The notes beneath the pieces are model-generated. The model saw nothing but the letters and a program-made list of their open reading frames with translations, did no database searches and had not been told where the DNA came from. From the NCBI RefSeq assembly GCF_021869535.1, contig NW_026262659.1:1364001-1428000 (forward strand): DNA of 64,000 bases, read 5' to 3'. The position numbers and the translations under genes are program-made. Of the stretch, positions 21,926-33,268 are shown one piece after another (the stretch's first letter is position 1; every line of letters starts with the position of its first letter). This DNA comes from Mytilus californianus. Taxonomy: Eukaryota > Mollusca > Bivalvia > Mytilida > Mytilidae.

Positions 21926-22431
21926 TTCTAATATGACGTTCTTCTTTCGCTTTGGAAACAAAGCCATGTTCTTATTCCAATAAAACATGGGCTGAACGTG
22001 ATTGACGTAACAATTGAAATTGCAACTTCAGTGTTTTGAACAACGCCGGAAATCAAAATGGACATTTGTGTTGGTGTTGCTCGCTAGGAAATTAAATGAA
22101 AACATTCTAAAAGTAACTTTACATGTATTTGTTTATTTTTTTTATCGTCAAACGGTTGATTTTCTATAATGTTTTGGCTTCATCAAATCAAAAGGGATGC
22201 CTTTTGAACGCGTATTATAGGTCCGCTTCGAAGTACAAAAGTTCTAAATTTTCCTATTAGAATCGTAATAATTCTTTCATGCCATGCTCTATGCTCATTT
22301 TAACATGGGTAAACATTATATTTGTCAATATTTAACACCTCGCTAACGCTCGGTGTAAAGATATTGACAAATATAATGCCTACCCATGTTAAAATGAGCA
22401 TAGAGCATGGCATGAAAGGATTATTTCTTAA
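21926..22431. mobile_element. Foldback element A with long terminal hairpin
   Basis: Starts TTCTAATATGACGTTCTTC and ends ATTATTTCTTAA; the right third is a hairpin at 22267-22425. Element B at 24927-25560 shares the start, the pre-hairpin TCCTATTAGAATCG, the loop and the end, but little else. The start (TTCTAATA) is the inverse of the pre-hairpin TATTAGAA. No coding sequence. Asymmetric inverted ends plus a subterminal hairpin recall Helitron-like or foldback elements, but I cannot assign a class. Confidence 0.75.
22267..22425. repeat. Near-perfect hairpin, arms of about 73 bp, 12-nt loop
   Basis: Left arm 22267-22339, loop TCGCTAACGCTC at 22340-22351, right arm 22352-22425. The arms are complementary except for about half a dozen positions. 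They include GCATAGAGCATGGCATGAAA and its complement. Confidence 0.95.
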
Positions 22432-23052
22432 ATAAAACTACACAGAAATGAGGCAATATAAGAATGTTTGATAACCTTCATAAAGTAATTTCATTTTCTT
22501 TACCCAGAATAATAATTACGGCATAGGAGACTAGAGCTGAAATAGTAACGCTCATGAAAGTTTAATACCTGTACAGAAGGATGTACTAATAAAGCACACA
22601 TCAGAAAAGACAACATTCATGAACCATGCAATCCCGAGTTTCGTACATACCAAAACATAAAAGATGGATGCTTATAATGAGCTCATATTAGAACTAAAGT
22701 GTAATCAGGAATAACCAATCTACAGGTAGCAAGAAATATCACCTGTGAACCAAAAATGTAAAGACTGAATTGTGCGGGATAATACAACGTGGTTCATATG
22801 CATATGTTACAATTTAAAAATAAAACAGAACATTAAAATAAAAAAAAAGAAGTTTTAGCCTTTGCAATTGTCTACAGCATTCATGGTGAATTACAGCTGA
22901 CTTGTAAGTTTTTTTAACGGTACACGAAACTGTTGATTTTAGTCATCATGGTAGAAGAGTATAAAAAGTATACATAGTCATCATGTACACCTGATCTGAC
23001 AATATACTTGAAATCTCTGCAACCCTTATATTCACACCCATTCACACAAAAC
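22432..23052. other. No gene seen
   Basis: AT-rich spacer between foldback element A and a Penelope-like fragment. No coding motif recognised. Confidence 0.5.
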
Positions 23053-23640
23053 CTTGATGAATCGGAGTTCCTTCAGACACTTGTCAAAAACCAGGAGGTT
23101 CAAAGAAACCAGATCATTTAATTTCACATTCAGATATATTGATGATAATCTTTCTATTTACAATCCAATCTTTTCTGACTGGGTTCCATTTATATATCCC
23201 CCAGAACTAGAAATTAAAGAAACAACAGACACGGCTCCCTCTGCCTAATTTTTAGACTGATACCTCTAATTTGACATACGCAGTCATCTCAGTGCCAGAA
23301 TCTATGACTAACAAGATGATTTTAATTTTTAAATTATCAATTTCCCCCACCTTAGTAGCAATAAATCAACTTCACCTGCATATGAGATTAACATTTTCCA
23401 ACTTATTCGGTATTCAAGAGCTTGCAGCTTCGGTATTCAAGAGCTTGCAGCTGCTACTCTGACTTTGTTAAACGTCAACAGTGTCTGAACAGAAAGTTGA
23501 TGAACCAGGGGTATGTCAAAGAACGTCTCGCCTTTTTTCTTAAAACGTTCATCGGAAGGTACCAATACCTTGTTGATAAATATTCCGTATCAACTTCACA
23601 AATAATACACGATGGTCTTGAACAATGTTGAAGTGTCGAT
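23053..23640 (+). pseudogene. Penelope-like reverse transcriptase fragment (YIDD subfamily)
   Basis: Begins MNRSSFRHLSKTR, then FNFTFRYIDDNLSI with the catalytic YxDD box, WVPFIYPPELEIKETTDT, and after frameshifts RYSRACSCYSDFVKRQQCLN, KLMNQGYVKERL and IHDGLE. The same sequence occurs at 42590-42960 and, most completely, on the minus strand at 48735-49844. A 23-bp tandem duplication at 23408-23453 and in-frame stops break the frame. Assignment to Penelope-like elements rests on the RT wording; no GIY-YIG domain follows. Confidence 0.7.
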
Positions 23641-24415
23641 TCTAGGTACTGCCGTTGTTTATCATGTTAATAACGTGCTACAGTATTCTTTTAGTTGCCT
23701 TTGTGTATATTACTTTGACTGTTTAGTGTATTTTTTTTGTGATATCTTTTTGATGTGACTCGGTCAGTTGGAAAGCAGGTCACGGTTTGACCCGCAGTCT
23801 CAGCAACAACAGAGTCACGTGACCGTAAAAATTCAGTAAAACTACGGATGAGACAAACCTCATTTTTACTCACTAAAACATCACTGTCATGATAAAAACT
23901 TATTGATCTAAATAATCTTTAATATACATAGTTTTAACTAGTCAAAACTTACACATCAACTCAAAATCCTTGTTTCTTCATGTTATTTTCAAACTTGAAC
24001 ATGTTGAAGTTTGTGTGAAAATTGTCAAGGCTCCTGATCGAAAAATCTAAATATTTTCGAGGAAACTAAAAATGATTGGCTGAATTTAAATATAATAAAG
24101 CATCTCATTAAGACAAAACACTCGATATGAATATCTAGGCAATAGAGTTTTGGATACGCAAACGTTAAGTTATTTTCAACACGAAGCGGTGTTTTTTTTG
24201 CCGATTTGTGCAAGTGATTATCTCCCATTGATATTACCAGTCAAAAATAAAAACCCAGCAAAATGAATAAAAAGGAATTTACTTTACAAAAATCGAGAAA
24301 TTCGATTTACAACTACATTATTATAATATTAGGAAGAGATACTTCCCTACTTTTCTGAGAAGGATAAGAGGTAAAAATTAAAAGACATAAAATTGGTAAA
24401 AATTATGAAATGTCA
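23641..24415. other. No gene seen; possible left end of a larger inverted-repeat element
   Basis: Contains CAGTTGGAAAGCAGGTC at 23765-23781, whose inverse copy (16 of 17) lies at 27495-27511, and GGATACGCAAACGT at 24153, repeated directly at 27158. No coding motif. Confidence 0.4.
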
Positions 24416-24926
24416 CCTAACGTGAGGGTACCCAAACTGCACCTATTTTGACCGTTTTTTCACTTACTTTTTTATGATCCAGACAAAAGTTTCCATTCTG
24501 TGCAGGCGTATCCTTATTTACTATACAGTTACATCAATTTATTTTGAATCCATATTGAATCATAGAAAAATGGGTTAGAACTGACCTCCAAACGATCCAT
24601 GATTCTGTCATGAGGAATACCCAAATTGCATCGATGTTAAATTCCAATCCATAAAAATCGCAAAACAGATGTTTTGTTTTCTTTCTTCAAATATTTAGAA
24701 CAATTTGACATTAGTCCATACTCACTACTCATTTTTTAAGAAATGAATGCTTGTAAAATATTTTATTTGCTCATTTTCAAAAGATGACCTTTTTGTGAGT
24801 GTCGCATGGCGACGTTTCCGTAGATTTTACTTTTTCTAGTAAATGCTTCATCTGTTGATAAATACTGTGAACGTTTTGTATATTTAAATATATTTACCTA
24901 TGTTGAAAGACGTGTATAATGTCAAG

Positions 24927-25560
24927 TTCTAACATGACGTTCTTCAAACGCTTTGAGTACATACCCGTGGTAAAATATGAATATATTGTTTGGGCTGTTC
25001 CGATCGTACTCCCGCGTCATATGCTTTTTTATGAAAAAAAAAATGAGCTACCCGACGTCATAGAACGATGACGTAAGAATATAAGCATTTTACGGGAAAA
25101 TACACGCTTGTGAAACCGAAAATCATCACAACAAGGAAACGTAAACAAACGATGCTAAAATGTGTTATATAAGCCATTTTTTGTTTCCATTTAAGATATA
25201 TAAATACAATTATCATTTAGATTCATTCAAACCTATCTAAATATGTCATTGTAAATAGTTTAAGCATCCCATTTAATCAGTTTGCTCCGTTCTTTTACGT
25301 CAATTTAATAGTGCGTTTATTTATGGGAACGGTAAATAATGCCTTCACCTAGAGCGCTTCGATCCAAAAGAATTGCCGTATTTGTCCTATTAGAATCGAA
25401 ATAATTCATGGGGGCTTGAATACATCGTGATTTTACCACGGGTTGTCCCTTTATGCCGATATTTTACCCCTCGCTATCGCTCAGGGTAAAATATTTGTCA
25501 TAAAGGGCCAACCCGTGGTAAAATCACGACATATTCAAGCCCCCATGAATTATTTCTTAA
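24927..25560. mobile_element. Foldback element B with long terminal hairpin
   Basis: Starts TTCTAACATGACGTTCTTC and ends ATTATTTCTTAA, like element A. Its 5' part contains ACCCGTGGTAAAAT (24963-24976), identical to 14 bp of the right hairpin arm. No coding sequence. Confidence 0.75.
25400..25554. repeat. Near-perfect hairpin, arms of about 71 bp, 12-nt loop
   Basis: Left arm 25400-25470, loop TCGCTATCGCTC at 25471-25482, right arm 25483-25554. The arms differ at only a few positions. They include ACCCGTGGTAAAATCACGA and its complement. The loop differs from that of hairpin A by one base. Confidence 0.95.
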
Positions 25561-25676
25561 GCATAAAAAAAAACAAATTGTTTAGTCTGAAAGAAAACTT
25601 GTAAGACTTCCGCAGCTATTTTTGTTGAATAGGTGCAATTTGGGTACTCGGTGCAATTTCGGTACTGTGACGTTAG

Positions 25677-28600
25677 AAACTTAACTGGAGTAATATAAAT
25701 TAGCTCTAGCTGATGAAATTTACTTTGTAATTTTTATAATGGGATATGAAATAACTCCTATTCAAATTTTATATATTTCTAACAATGTTTAATGAAAAAA
25801 AAACATACTTTATACAATTTAAATTATCTTTCTGAAATAAAATAAACAAATAGTAAGTACTGATAATTTATATATTATATTCTAAAAAGTGGTACCAATA
25901 GTTTCTTCAAAGTAAAAAAGACTTTTAGCTCAATCCTATGTTTCTTAGTTGAACTATACAGTACTGCCTAGAAAATATGCTACAGGAAAAGTTTACCAAA
26001 AATATTGACAGAAATTCTGTAAAATATAATACTTTGAAAAATTATAAGTTACATAATTTTGAATTTTAAAATCAGTGTTATTGTAAATTTCAATTATTAA
26101 ATTAGCTAGCACAGCTAGTAGCCCTTGCCAAATTTCTCAGGGAATTTAATAGATTCTGAAAGTAAACTTTTTGAAAGAAAACATAATGGGGCTTCTATTC
26201 TTCAGGTTGCTGTATCAGCTTGTATACATATTTATAAACAAAGTATTGTATATTTAACTTTAATAATTGGATATTTAATATCACAAATGAAAGTTGGTGG
26301 GGCACATCTAGTGCCTTTTACTCAATAATCAATGAATTGTTTTAAAATTTGACAAGCATTTGCCATTTGAATAAATTCAACTTTGTGAGAATACATCTCT
26401 ATGAATTAAATTTCTTGTTTGACTTCATAAGCTAGTTTTTTTCACCTACTACTGTAGCTTATTTAGTAAAGGGATAATCAAATAAGCAAGGTTTTAACTT
26501 ATAACTATAATTAACTGACCTTCAAGTTCAATGGCTTCATTTTTCTTTTTCATATGTTTTTTCCTCCAGAAATTTTCATTACAAGGCATTTTCTTTTGCA
26601 TTTTTTTTTGGTGTTTTTGTCCATCCATAAGCTATCATTAATTTGTCAGATTTGTTTCCAGTATCAATGCAATTTTCTAAGACATACAATCAGTTCGAAA
26701 CGCAATAAAGATGCTCATTGTTTCGCTCTTCCAATGTGTAAATTTTCCATATGCACATGACCCTGTCACATATTTTGTTGACGTTATATGAAGTATGTTG
26801 AAAAAAGAAAACATTGTCACCGTCAATTTGTGTAAGGGATCAAGAAGGGTTTTAGTTACTTTGAAATAGAGGTATCGTATGGAACTGTGAAAAACAACAA
26901 TTTTTAATCACAATTTCAATCATATCTCTAATAAACTCAGTATTTCAGAGTAATTTGGAAACATTTACAATGAAAAGAAGCTGAACATTCACTGTTTTAA
27001 ACTAGAAACGCAGCCAAAACCAACTATAAATTGACATGACTGGTGGTCACTAAAATTGTGGTATTAGAGTAAAAAATGATGGCTTCATAATTGTTTAGAA
27101 ATTTGAAATAGGTTACCCGGTTTCGTTTAAGATTTTTACCATTCTTTTCCGTATTTGGATACGCAAACGTCAAATTATTTAAATTTGATGTTTTTGGCGA
27201 ACAAAAAAAGATGGCTGATAATTTTTAGAACGGACAGGATAAAGAATTAGCAAATAAAAGTTATTCTCGACAATGTTTCTATGTCGTATTGAAACTATGT
27301 TGATCACAAAACCTACAAACTTTAAAAATCAATTATAATAAAAGCATGACAAGTTGAAAAAAATAGTTTAAACGTCGATTTTTAGCCGATTGATTTCGCG
27401 GACTTTTTGATGTCACCGACGACTGTAGCGCAACCTAATTAATTCCCCCTGCTATTATTACTGATAGAGCGTGACGACATCGGACGTTTCCAAGGACTTG
27501 CTTTCCAACTGGGTACTTATAAATGTTATACATCCCGTCATTGTCCTTTGGTAAATATTCGTATTCTTTTCTTTAATTTTTGCTAATGTGCTTTGTCTAT
27601 ATTTGTTTAATCCACCATATTCTACATACTGTAAGAAAATACCTGTACCAAGTCAGAGATATGACAAGTGTTATCCATTCGTTGGATGTGTTTGGGCAAA
27701 GTTGAAAAAAAATGAATCAAACAAAAATTTGTGTTTTATAGAAAATACAGCCGTAAATATGATAAAACACATAATTTTCTATATAACATGAAAAGTCTTA
27801 CACATGAATTACATACAACTCTCAAAATTTGCACATTTCATTAAAGATCTAGATAAATTGTTATCTGCTACTACAAAATCTAAGATGGAGGAAGACACCC
27901 CAGCCACCTTAAGTCAATTTTAAAGAAAGATAACCCTGTGGCAATAGTAGGTCTGACATATTAAAACAAACAACTTTTTCTCAGTAAGTATTTGAAAAGT
28001 ATATTATAGTAAGGAATATAGATAAGGCAATCAGGATAGGTCACGCTTATCTTGTGGTATGAAGGAATTATTTATATCTGTATTGCATTGAAATCAAAAT
28101 GCAAGCCATATCCAATCTATGAAAATAGTATAAAAAATTAACCAAAGCGTTCTTTCACCAGAGACCAAATAACATAGAAGTTAACAACTATAGGTTACCG
28201 TACGGCCTGCAGCAATGAACAAGCCGCATAGTCAGCTGTAAAAGACCCCGAAATGACAAATGTAAAACAATAATTATGGAAACAGTGATTGAAAGGAACT
28301 TACATCCTTAAAACGACAATAAATTGGCTATGTCACAGATTTTGATAAAACTTTGCATAAACATTAGCTCATTGAACTATTAACTATAAATCCAAAAAAT
28401 AATACATTTGTTTCTGTTATTATCTGAAATCTCACTGATAGAATTTTATCAAAATAGGTAAACATTTGCCTAGAATCCACACAAAATCGACAAAACGACG
28501 TAGGTAGCACTACAGTCTAATGTTGATTTGTAAGTGAAATTTGTTTTCTCACATTATTTTAAAGTATTTATCCATCTGAACATTTCGTAAAAATCCCAAA

Positions 28601-29519
28601 AACATTATGATGTCACAAAAGGGAATAAATTACATCATGTTAATAAAAGCGCATGGTAAATACTTTATATATAGAGTATATGGGAGGAACTAACTATTCA
28701 ATCATCTGTTGATACCAAGTGTCCAGCTGTTAATCTCTGACCATAAAAAATAATGTGGTCTTATCCTATTATGTTGCAATCAAACTTAATTTACCTAATA
28801 ATGGGGGTGAACAAAGTAAATTTAAAAAATTGCAGAGGGAATAAAATCTAAAGTGAAGACATATATAGATAGATATAAATGTTTAAGAGTAGCTTAAACA
28901 AAATTTTGAAATTTGAAAGCCTCTGACAAATGTTCTTACTAAGGCAAAATAATTTGTATCTAAATCTGACACCACCAACAATCCTTATTCTAGACAAATC
29001 ACCTGGATAACAGTTTTTTTTTAAATTGTACTATAAGAAGTATCTGATCTATTTCGGTAGTATGAAAATATTTTGTTTATTGCATAGTTTTAAGAGAAAT
29101 TTATCTTTAAAGACTGTTGGTTGGAGTCATAAAAGTCTGACTGTAGTGCCACCTTAAAGCATCAAATTTCAAAATTAAAATCCAATTCTGAAAATTAGAA
29201 ATAAGTAACTGTACAAATATAAGTCTAAAATTCAGCAGGACTGAATTTACTAAAAGTGCAACATTACAGTTTTATCATGTTGCCGTTAGGTACAGATTTG
29301 CAAGAGGGTAGAAATGTACAATAAAAGTGTGATACAATTCTTGCTAGTGTACTAACTTGAATTGTTTAGTATATTTTGTGATTAAACTATTTAAAATCAT
29401 TTGACTATTGTGGCAAGTTTTCATTTATGCCAGTAAAGACTTATTTACAATATTAGAAGCATTGTTATGGACACTAAAATGTTCAGAAAAAAAACCTCTG
29501 CAAAAATATTCCAATGTGC
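25677..29519. other. Long gene-free stretch
   Basis: No coding frame with protein-like content and no recognised exon. It contains a fragment of a dispersed repeat around 28140-28275 (GTTAACAACTATAGGTTACC ... AAAGACCCCGAAATGACAAA) related to 50090-50260, and the right-hand partner (27495-27511) of a possible inverted repeat. Confidence 0.55.
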
Positions 29520-29543
29520 GAGAGAGAGAGAGAGAGAGAGAGG
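29520..29543. repeat. (AG)n microsatellite
   Basis: About 11-12 AG dinucleotides, about 190 bp beyond the stop codon of the ankyrin receptor gene; on the gene's strand it is (CT)n. Confidence 0.95.
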
Positions 29544-29576
29544 CGAGAGCACATGAAACAACGAGATATTATTGTT

Positions 29577-29582
29577 TTTATT
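29577..29582 (-). terminator. Candidate polyadenylation signal AATAAA
   Basis: TTTATT on the plus strand gives AATAAA on the minus strand, about 150 bp past the ankyrin gene's stop codon. It is the nearest canonical signal I see, but AATAAA is common in AT-rich DNA. Confidence 0.4.
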
Positions 29583-29732
29583 AAGTCAAAAACAACTTTT
29601 TAAATGCCATTTCAAAAAAACGTTAAACGACGAAAAGACGAACAAGATAAACAGGATAAGATAAGTACAGGACTGCAAAAATTAACGCATCACATCACAT
29701 CACAATGATATATGTATTCAGATATTCCTAAA

Positions 29733-32700
29733 TTAATGAATATCATAGCCCTTATTTATAAGTAAATTTACTATATCGATATTGCCACCGATACAGCACC
29801 AATTAAATGATGCTCGTCCGTTATTATCAGCAATATTAATGTCAACACCCTTCTCAATAAGTCGTTTTACTATTGATAGATGTCCTCTACCACAAGCGTT
29901 CATTAGAGGTGTGTTTCCATTATTATTAGGTTTATGTATATCACAACCTTTATCCATTAATAAGTTTACTATATCAATGGTACCACCTAAACAGGCCCAA
30001 GAAAATGACGTGTCGCCATTATTGTCTGTAATGTTAATGTCAGCCCCTTTCGCAATTAGACAGCTAACTACTGAAAAATGTCCTGCACCACAAGCGTCCA
30101 TTAGAGGTGTCTTTCCATTATTATTATGTTTATGTTTATCACAACCTTTATCTAATAATAAGTTTACTATACCAATGTTACCACCTAAACAGGCCCAACA
30201 AAATGACGTGTCGCCATTATGGTCTGTAATGTTAATGTCCGCCCTATTCGCAATTAAATGGCTAACTACTGAAAAATGTCCTCTACCACAAGCGTCCATT
30301 AGAGGTGTCTTTCCATTATTATTAGGTTTATGTATATCACAACCTTTATCCATGAGTAAGTTTACTATATCAATGTTACCACCTAAACAGGCCCAACAAA
30401 ATGACGTGTCGCCATTATTGTCTGTAATGTTAAAATCAGTTCCTTTCGCAATTAGACGGGTAACTACTGAGAAATGTCCTCTACCACAAGCGTTCATAAG
30501 AGGTGTCTTTCCATCATTATCAGTTTTATGAATATCACAATCTTTATCTATCAGTAAGTTAACTATATCAATGTTACCACCTAAACAGGCCAAAGAAAAT
30601 AACGTGGTTCCATTATTTTCGGTGATGATAATGTCAGCCCCTCTCTCAATTAGACGGCTAACTACTGAGAAATGTCCTGCACCACAAGCGTCCATTAGAG
30701 GTGTCATTCCATTATTATTATGTTTATGTTTATCACAACCTTTATCCATTAATAAGTTTACTATACCAATGTTACCACCTAAACAGGCCCAACAAAATGA
30801 CGTGTCGCCATTATTGTCTGTAATGTTAATGTCAGCCCCTTTCGCAATTAGACGGCTAACTACTGAAAAATGTCCACTACCACAAGCGTCCATTAGAGGT
30901 GTCTTTCCATTATTATTAGGTTTATGTATATCACAACCTTTATACATTAATAAGTTTACTATACCAATGTTACCACCTAAACAGGCCCAACAAAATGACG
31001 TGTCGCCATTATTGTCTGTAATGTTAATGTCCGCCCCTTTCGCAATTAGACGGCTAACTACTGAAAAATGTCCACTACCACAAGCGTCCATTAGAGGTGT
31101 CTTTCCATTATTATTAGGTTTATGTATATCACAACCTTTATCCATTAATAAGTTTACTATATCAATGTTACCACCAAAACAGGCCCAACAAAATGACGTG
31201 TCTCCATTCCTGTCTGAAATGTTAATGTCAGCCCCTTTCGCAATTAGACGAGTAACTACTGACAAATGTCCTCTACCACAAGCGTCCATTAGAGGTGTCT
31301 TTCCATTATTATTATGTTTATCTATATCACAACCTTTATCCATTAATAAGTTTACTATATCAATGTTACCACCAAAACAGGCCCAACAAAATGACGTGTC
31401 TCCTTTCCTGTCTGTAATGTTAATGTCAGCCCCTTTCGCAATTAGACGGGTAACTACTGACAAATGTCCTCTACCACAAGCGTCCATTAGAGGTGTCTTT
31501 CCATCATTATTAGTTTTATGAATACCACAATATTTATCTATCAATAAATTTACTATATCAATGTTACCACCAAAACAGGCCCAAGAAAATGACGTGTCTC
31601 CATTATTGTCGGTAAAGCTAATGTCAGCCCCTCTTTCAATAAGACGGTTAGCTACTGATAGATGTTCTCTACCACAAGCGTCCATTAGAGGTGTCTTTCC
31701 ATCATTATTAGGTTTATGAATATCACAATCTTTATCTATCAGTAAGTTTACTATATCAATGTTACCACCAAAACAGGCCCAAGAAAATGACGTGTCGCCA
31801 TTATTGTCGATAAAGTTAATGTCAGCACCGATCTCAATAAGTTTGTTTACTATTGATATATGTCCACTACCACAAGCGTCCATTAGAGGTGTTTTTCCAT
31901 TATTATTAGGTTTATGTATGTCACAACCTTTATCTATTAATAAGTTTACTATACCAATGTTACCACCTAAACAGGCCCAACAAAATGACGTGTCGCCATT
32001 ATTGTCTGTAATGTTAATGTCCGCCCTATTTGCAATTAGACGGCTAACTACTGAAAAATGTCCACTACCACAAGCGTCCATTAGAGGTGTCTTTCCATCA
32101 TTATTAGTTTTATGAATATCACAATATGTATCTATCAATAAATTTACTATATCAATGTTACCACCAAAACAGGCCCAAGAAAATGACGTGTCTCCACTAT
32201 TGTCGGTAAAGCTAATGTCAGCCCCTCTTTCAATAAGACGGTTAGCTACTGATAGATGTCCTCTACCACAAGCGTCCATAAGAGGTGTCTTTCCATCATT
32301 GTTAGTTTTATGAATATCACAATATTTATCTATCAGTAAATTTACTATATGAATGTTACCACCTAAACAGGCCCAAGAAAATGACGTGTCGCCATTATTG
32401 TCGGTAATGTTAATGTCAGCCCCTTTCGCAATTAGACGGGTCACAACTGATAAATGTCCTTTACCACAACAGTACATTAGAGGTGTCTTTCCATCATTAT
32501 TAGGTTTATGTATATCACAACCTTTATCCATTAATAAGTTTACTATAACAATGTTACCACCAAAACAGGCCCAAGAAAATGACGTGTCTCCATTATTGTC
32601 GGTAACGTTAAAATCAGCGCCTTTCGAAACTAGACGGGTAACTACTGATAAATGTCCTTTACCACAACAGTACATTAGAGGTGTCTTTCCATCATTATTA

Positions 32701-33268
32701 GGTTTATGTATATCACAACCTTTATCCATTAATAAGTTTACTATATCAATGTTACCACCAAAACAGGCCCAAGAAAATGACGTGTCTCCATTATTGTCGG
32801 TAACGTTAAAATCAGCGCCTTTCGCAATTAGACGGGTAACTACTGACAAATGTCCTCTACCACAAGCCTCCATTAGAGGTGTCCTTCTATTATTAATATG
32901 TTTATGCATATCTACCGATAAGTTCATCATACCAATATTACTATCTAAACAAGACAAGAAAAATGTGTAGTTTCCTTCCTTGTCGGTAGTGTTAATGTCA
33001 GCACTTCTCTCCGTATGTATGTCTATTCTTGATACATTTTCTGTATGGCAAGGTTTAACCAATGGTGTTTTCCCATCATTGTTAGGTTTCTGTTCGTCAT
33101 ATCTTCTTTTTGTAATTAAATTGTTCTTCTCAATTTTACCGGCGACACAATACCTATTATTCTGCCTTTGACCTTCCATTTCAATTGTGTGCGTTTCAGC
33201 TTCTCTTTTGGTCGGAGTTCCGATAGATGAAATCTGTTCTCCTATACAGTTTTCATTTAGTGAGATTC
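29733..33268 (-). CDS. Exon 7: ankyrin-repeat domain (17 x 66 residues)
   Basis: Acceptor TTTCTTTCAATAACAG, then an open frame to TAA at 29733-29735. It supplies residues 239-1415. There is a Met at 33179, but the frame is open upstream to the acceptor, and an in-frame TAA lies just beyond it, so an internal start is unnecessary. After a charged linker come 17 units of about 66 residues, each two ankyrin repeats. The first half-unit is GKTPLMDACGRGHLSVVTRL then IAKGADINITDNN; the second is GDTSFSWACFGGNIDIVNLL then IDKGCDIHKPNN. Unit 1 is degenerate. The second repeat of each unit replaces the usual TALHxAA with TSFSWAC or TSFCWAC. There is no other C-terminal domain. Confidence 0.93.

Larger units (their letters stand above)
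24416..25676. mobile_element. Inverted-repeat element (TACCCAAAnTGCACC ends) enclosing foldback B
   Basis: The left end CTAACGTGAGGGTACCCAAA-CTGCACCTATT (24418-24448) is matched inversely by 25628-25674, where the core appears twice (CTAACGTCACAGTACCGAAA, then TACCCAAATTGCACCTATT). A further copy, TACCCAAATTGCATC, lies at about 24617-24631. No coding capacity. Foldback B lies inside, so either B inserted into this element or both belong to one composite unit. Confidence 0.6.

Noticed and set aside
29782..32970. Long plus-strand open frames (up to 316 residues) antisense to the ankyrin exon
   Set aside because: They are periodic shadows of the 198-bp coding repeat, contain no recognisable domain and stop and start at unit boundaries.
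29733..33179. Ankyrin exon as a complete intronless gene starting at the Met at 33179
   Set aside because: The frame continues open to a strong acceptor at 33269, and the upstream exons fit in phase with a transmembrane and signal peptide layout.
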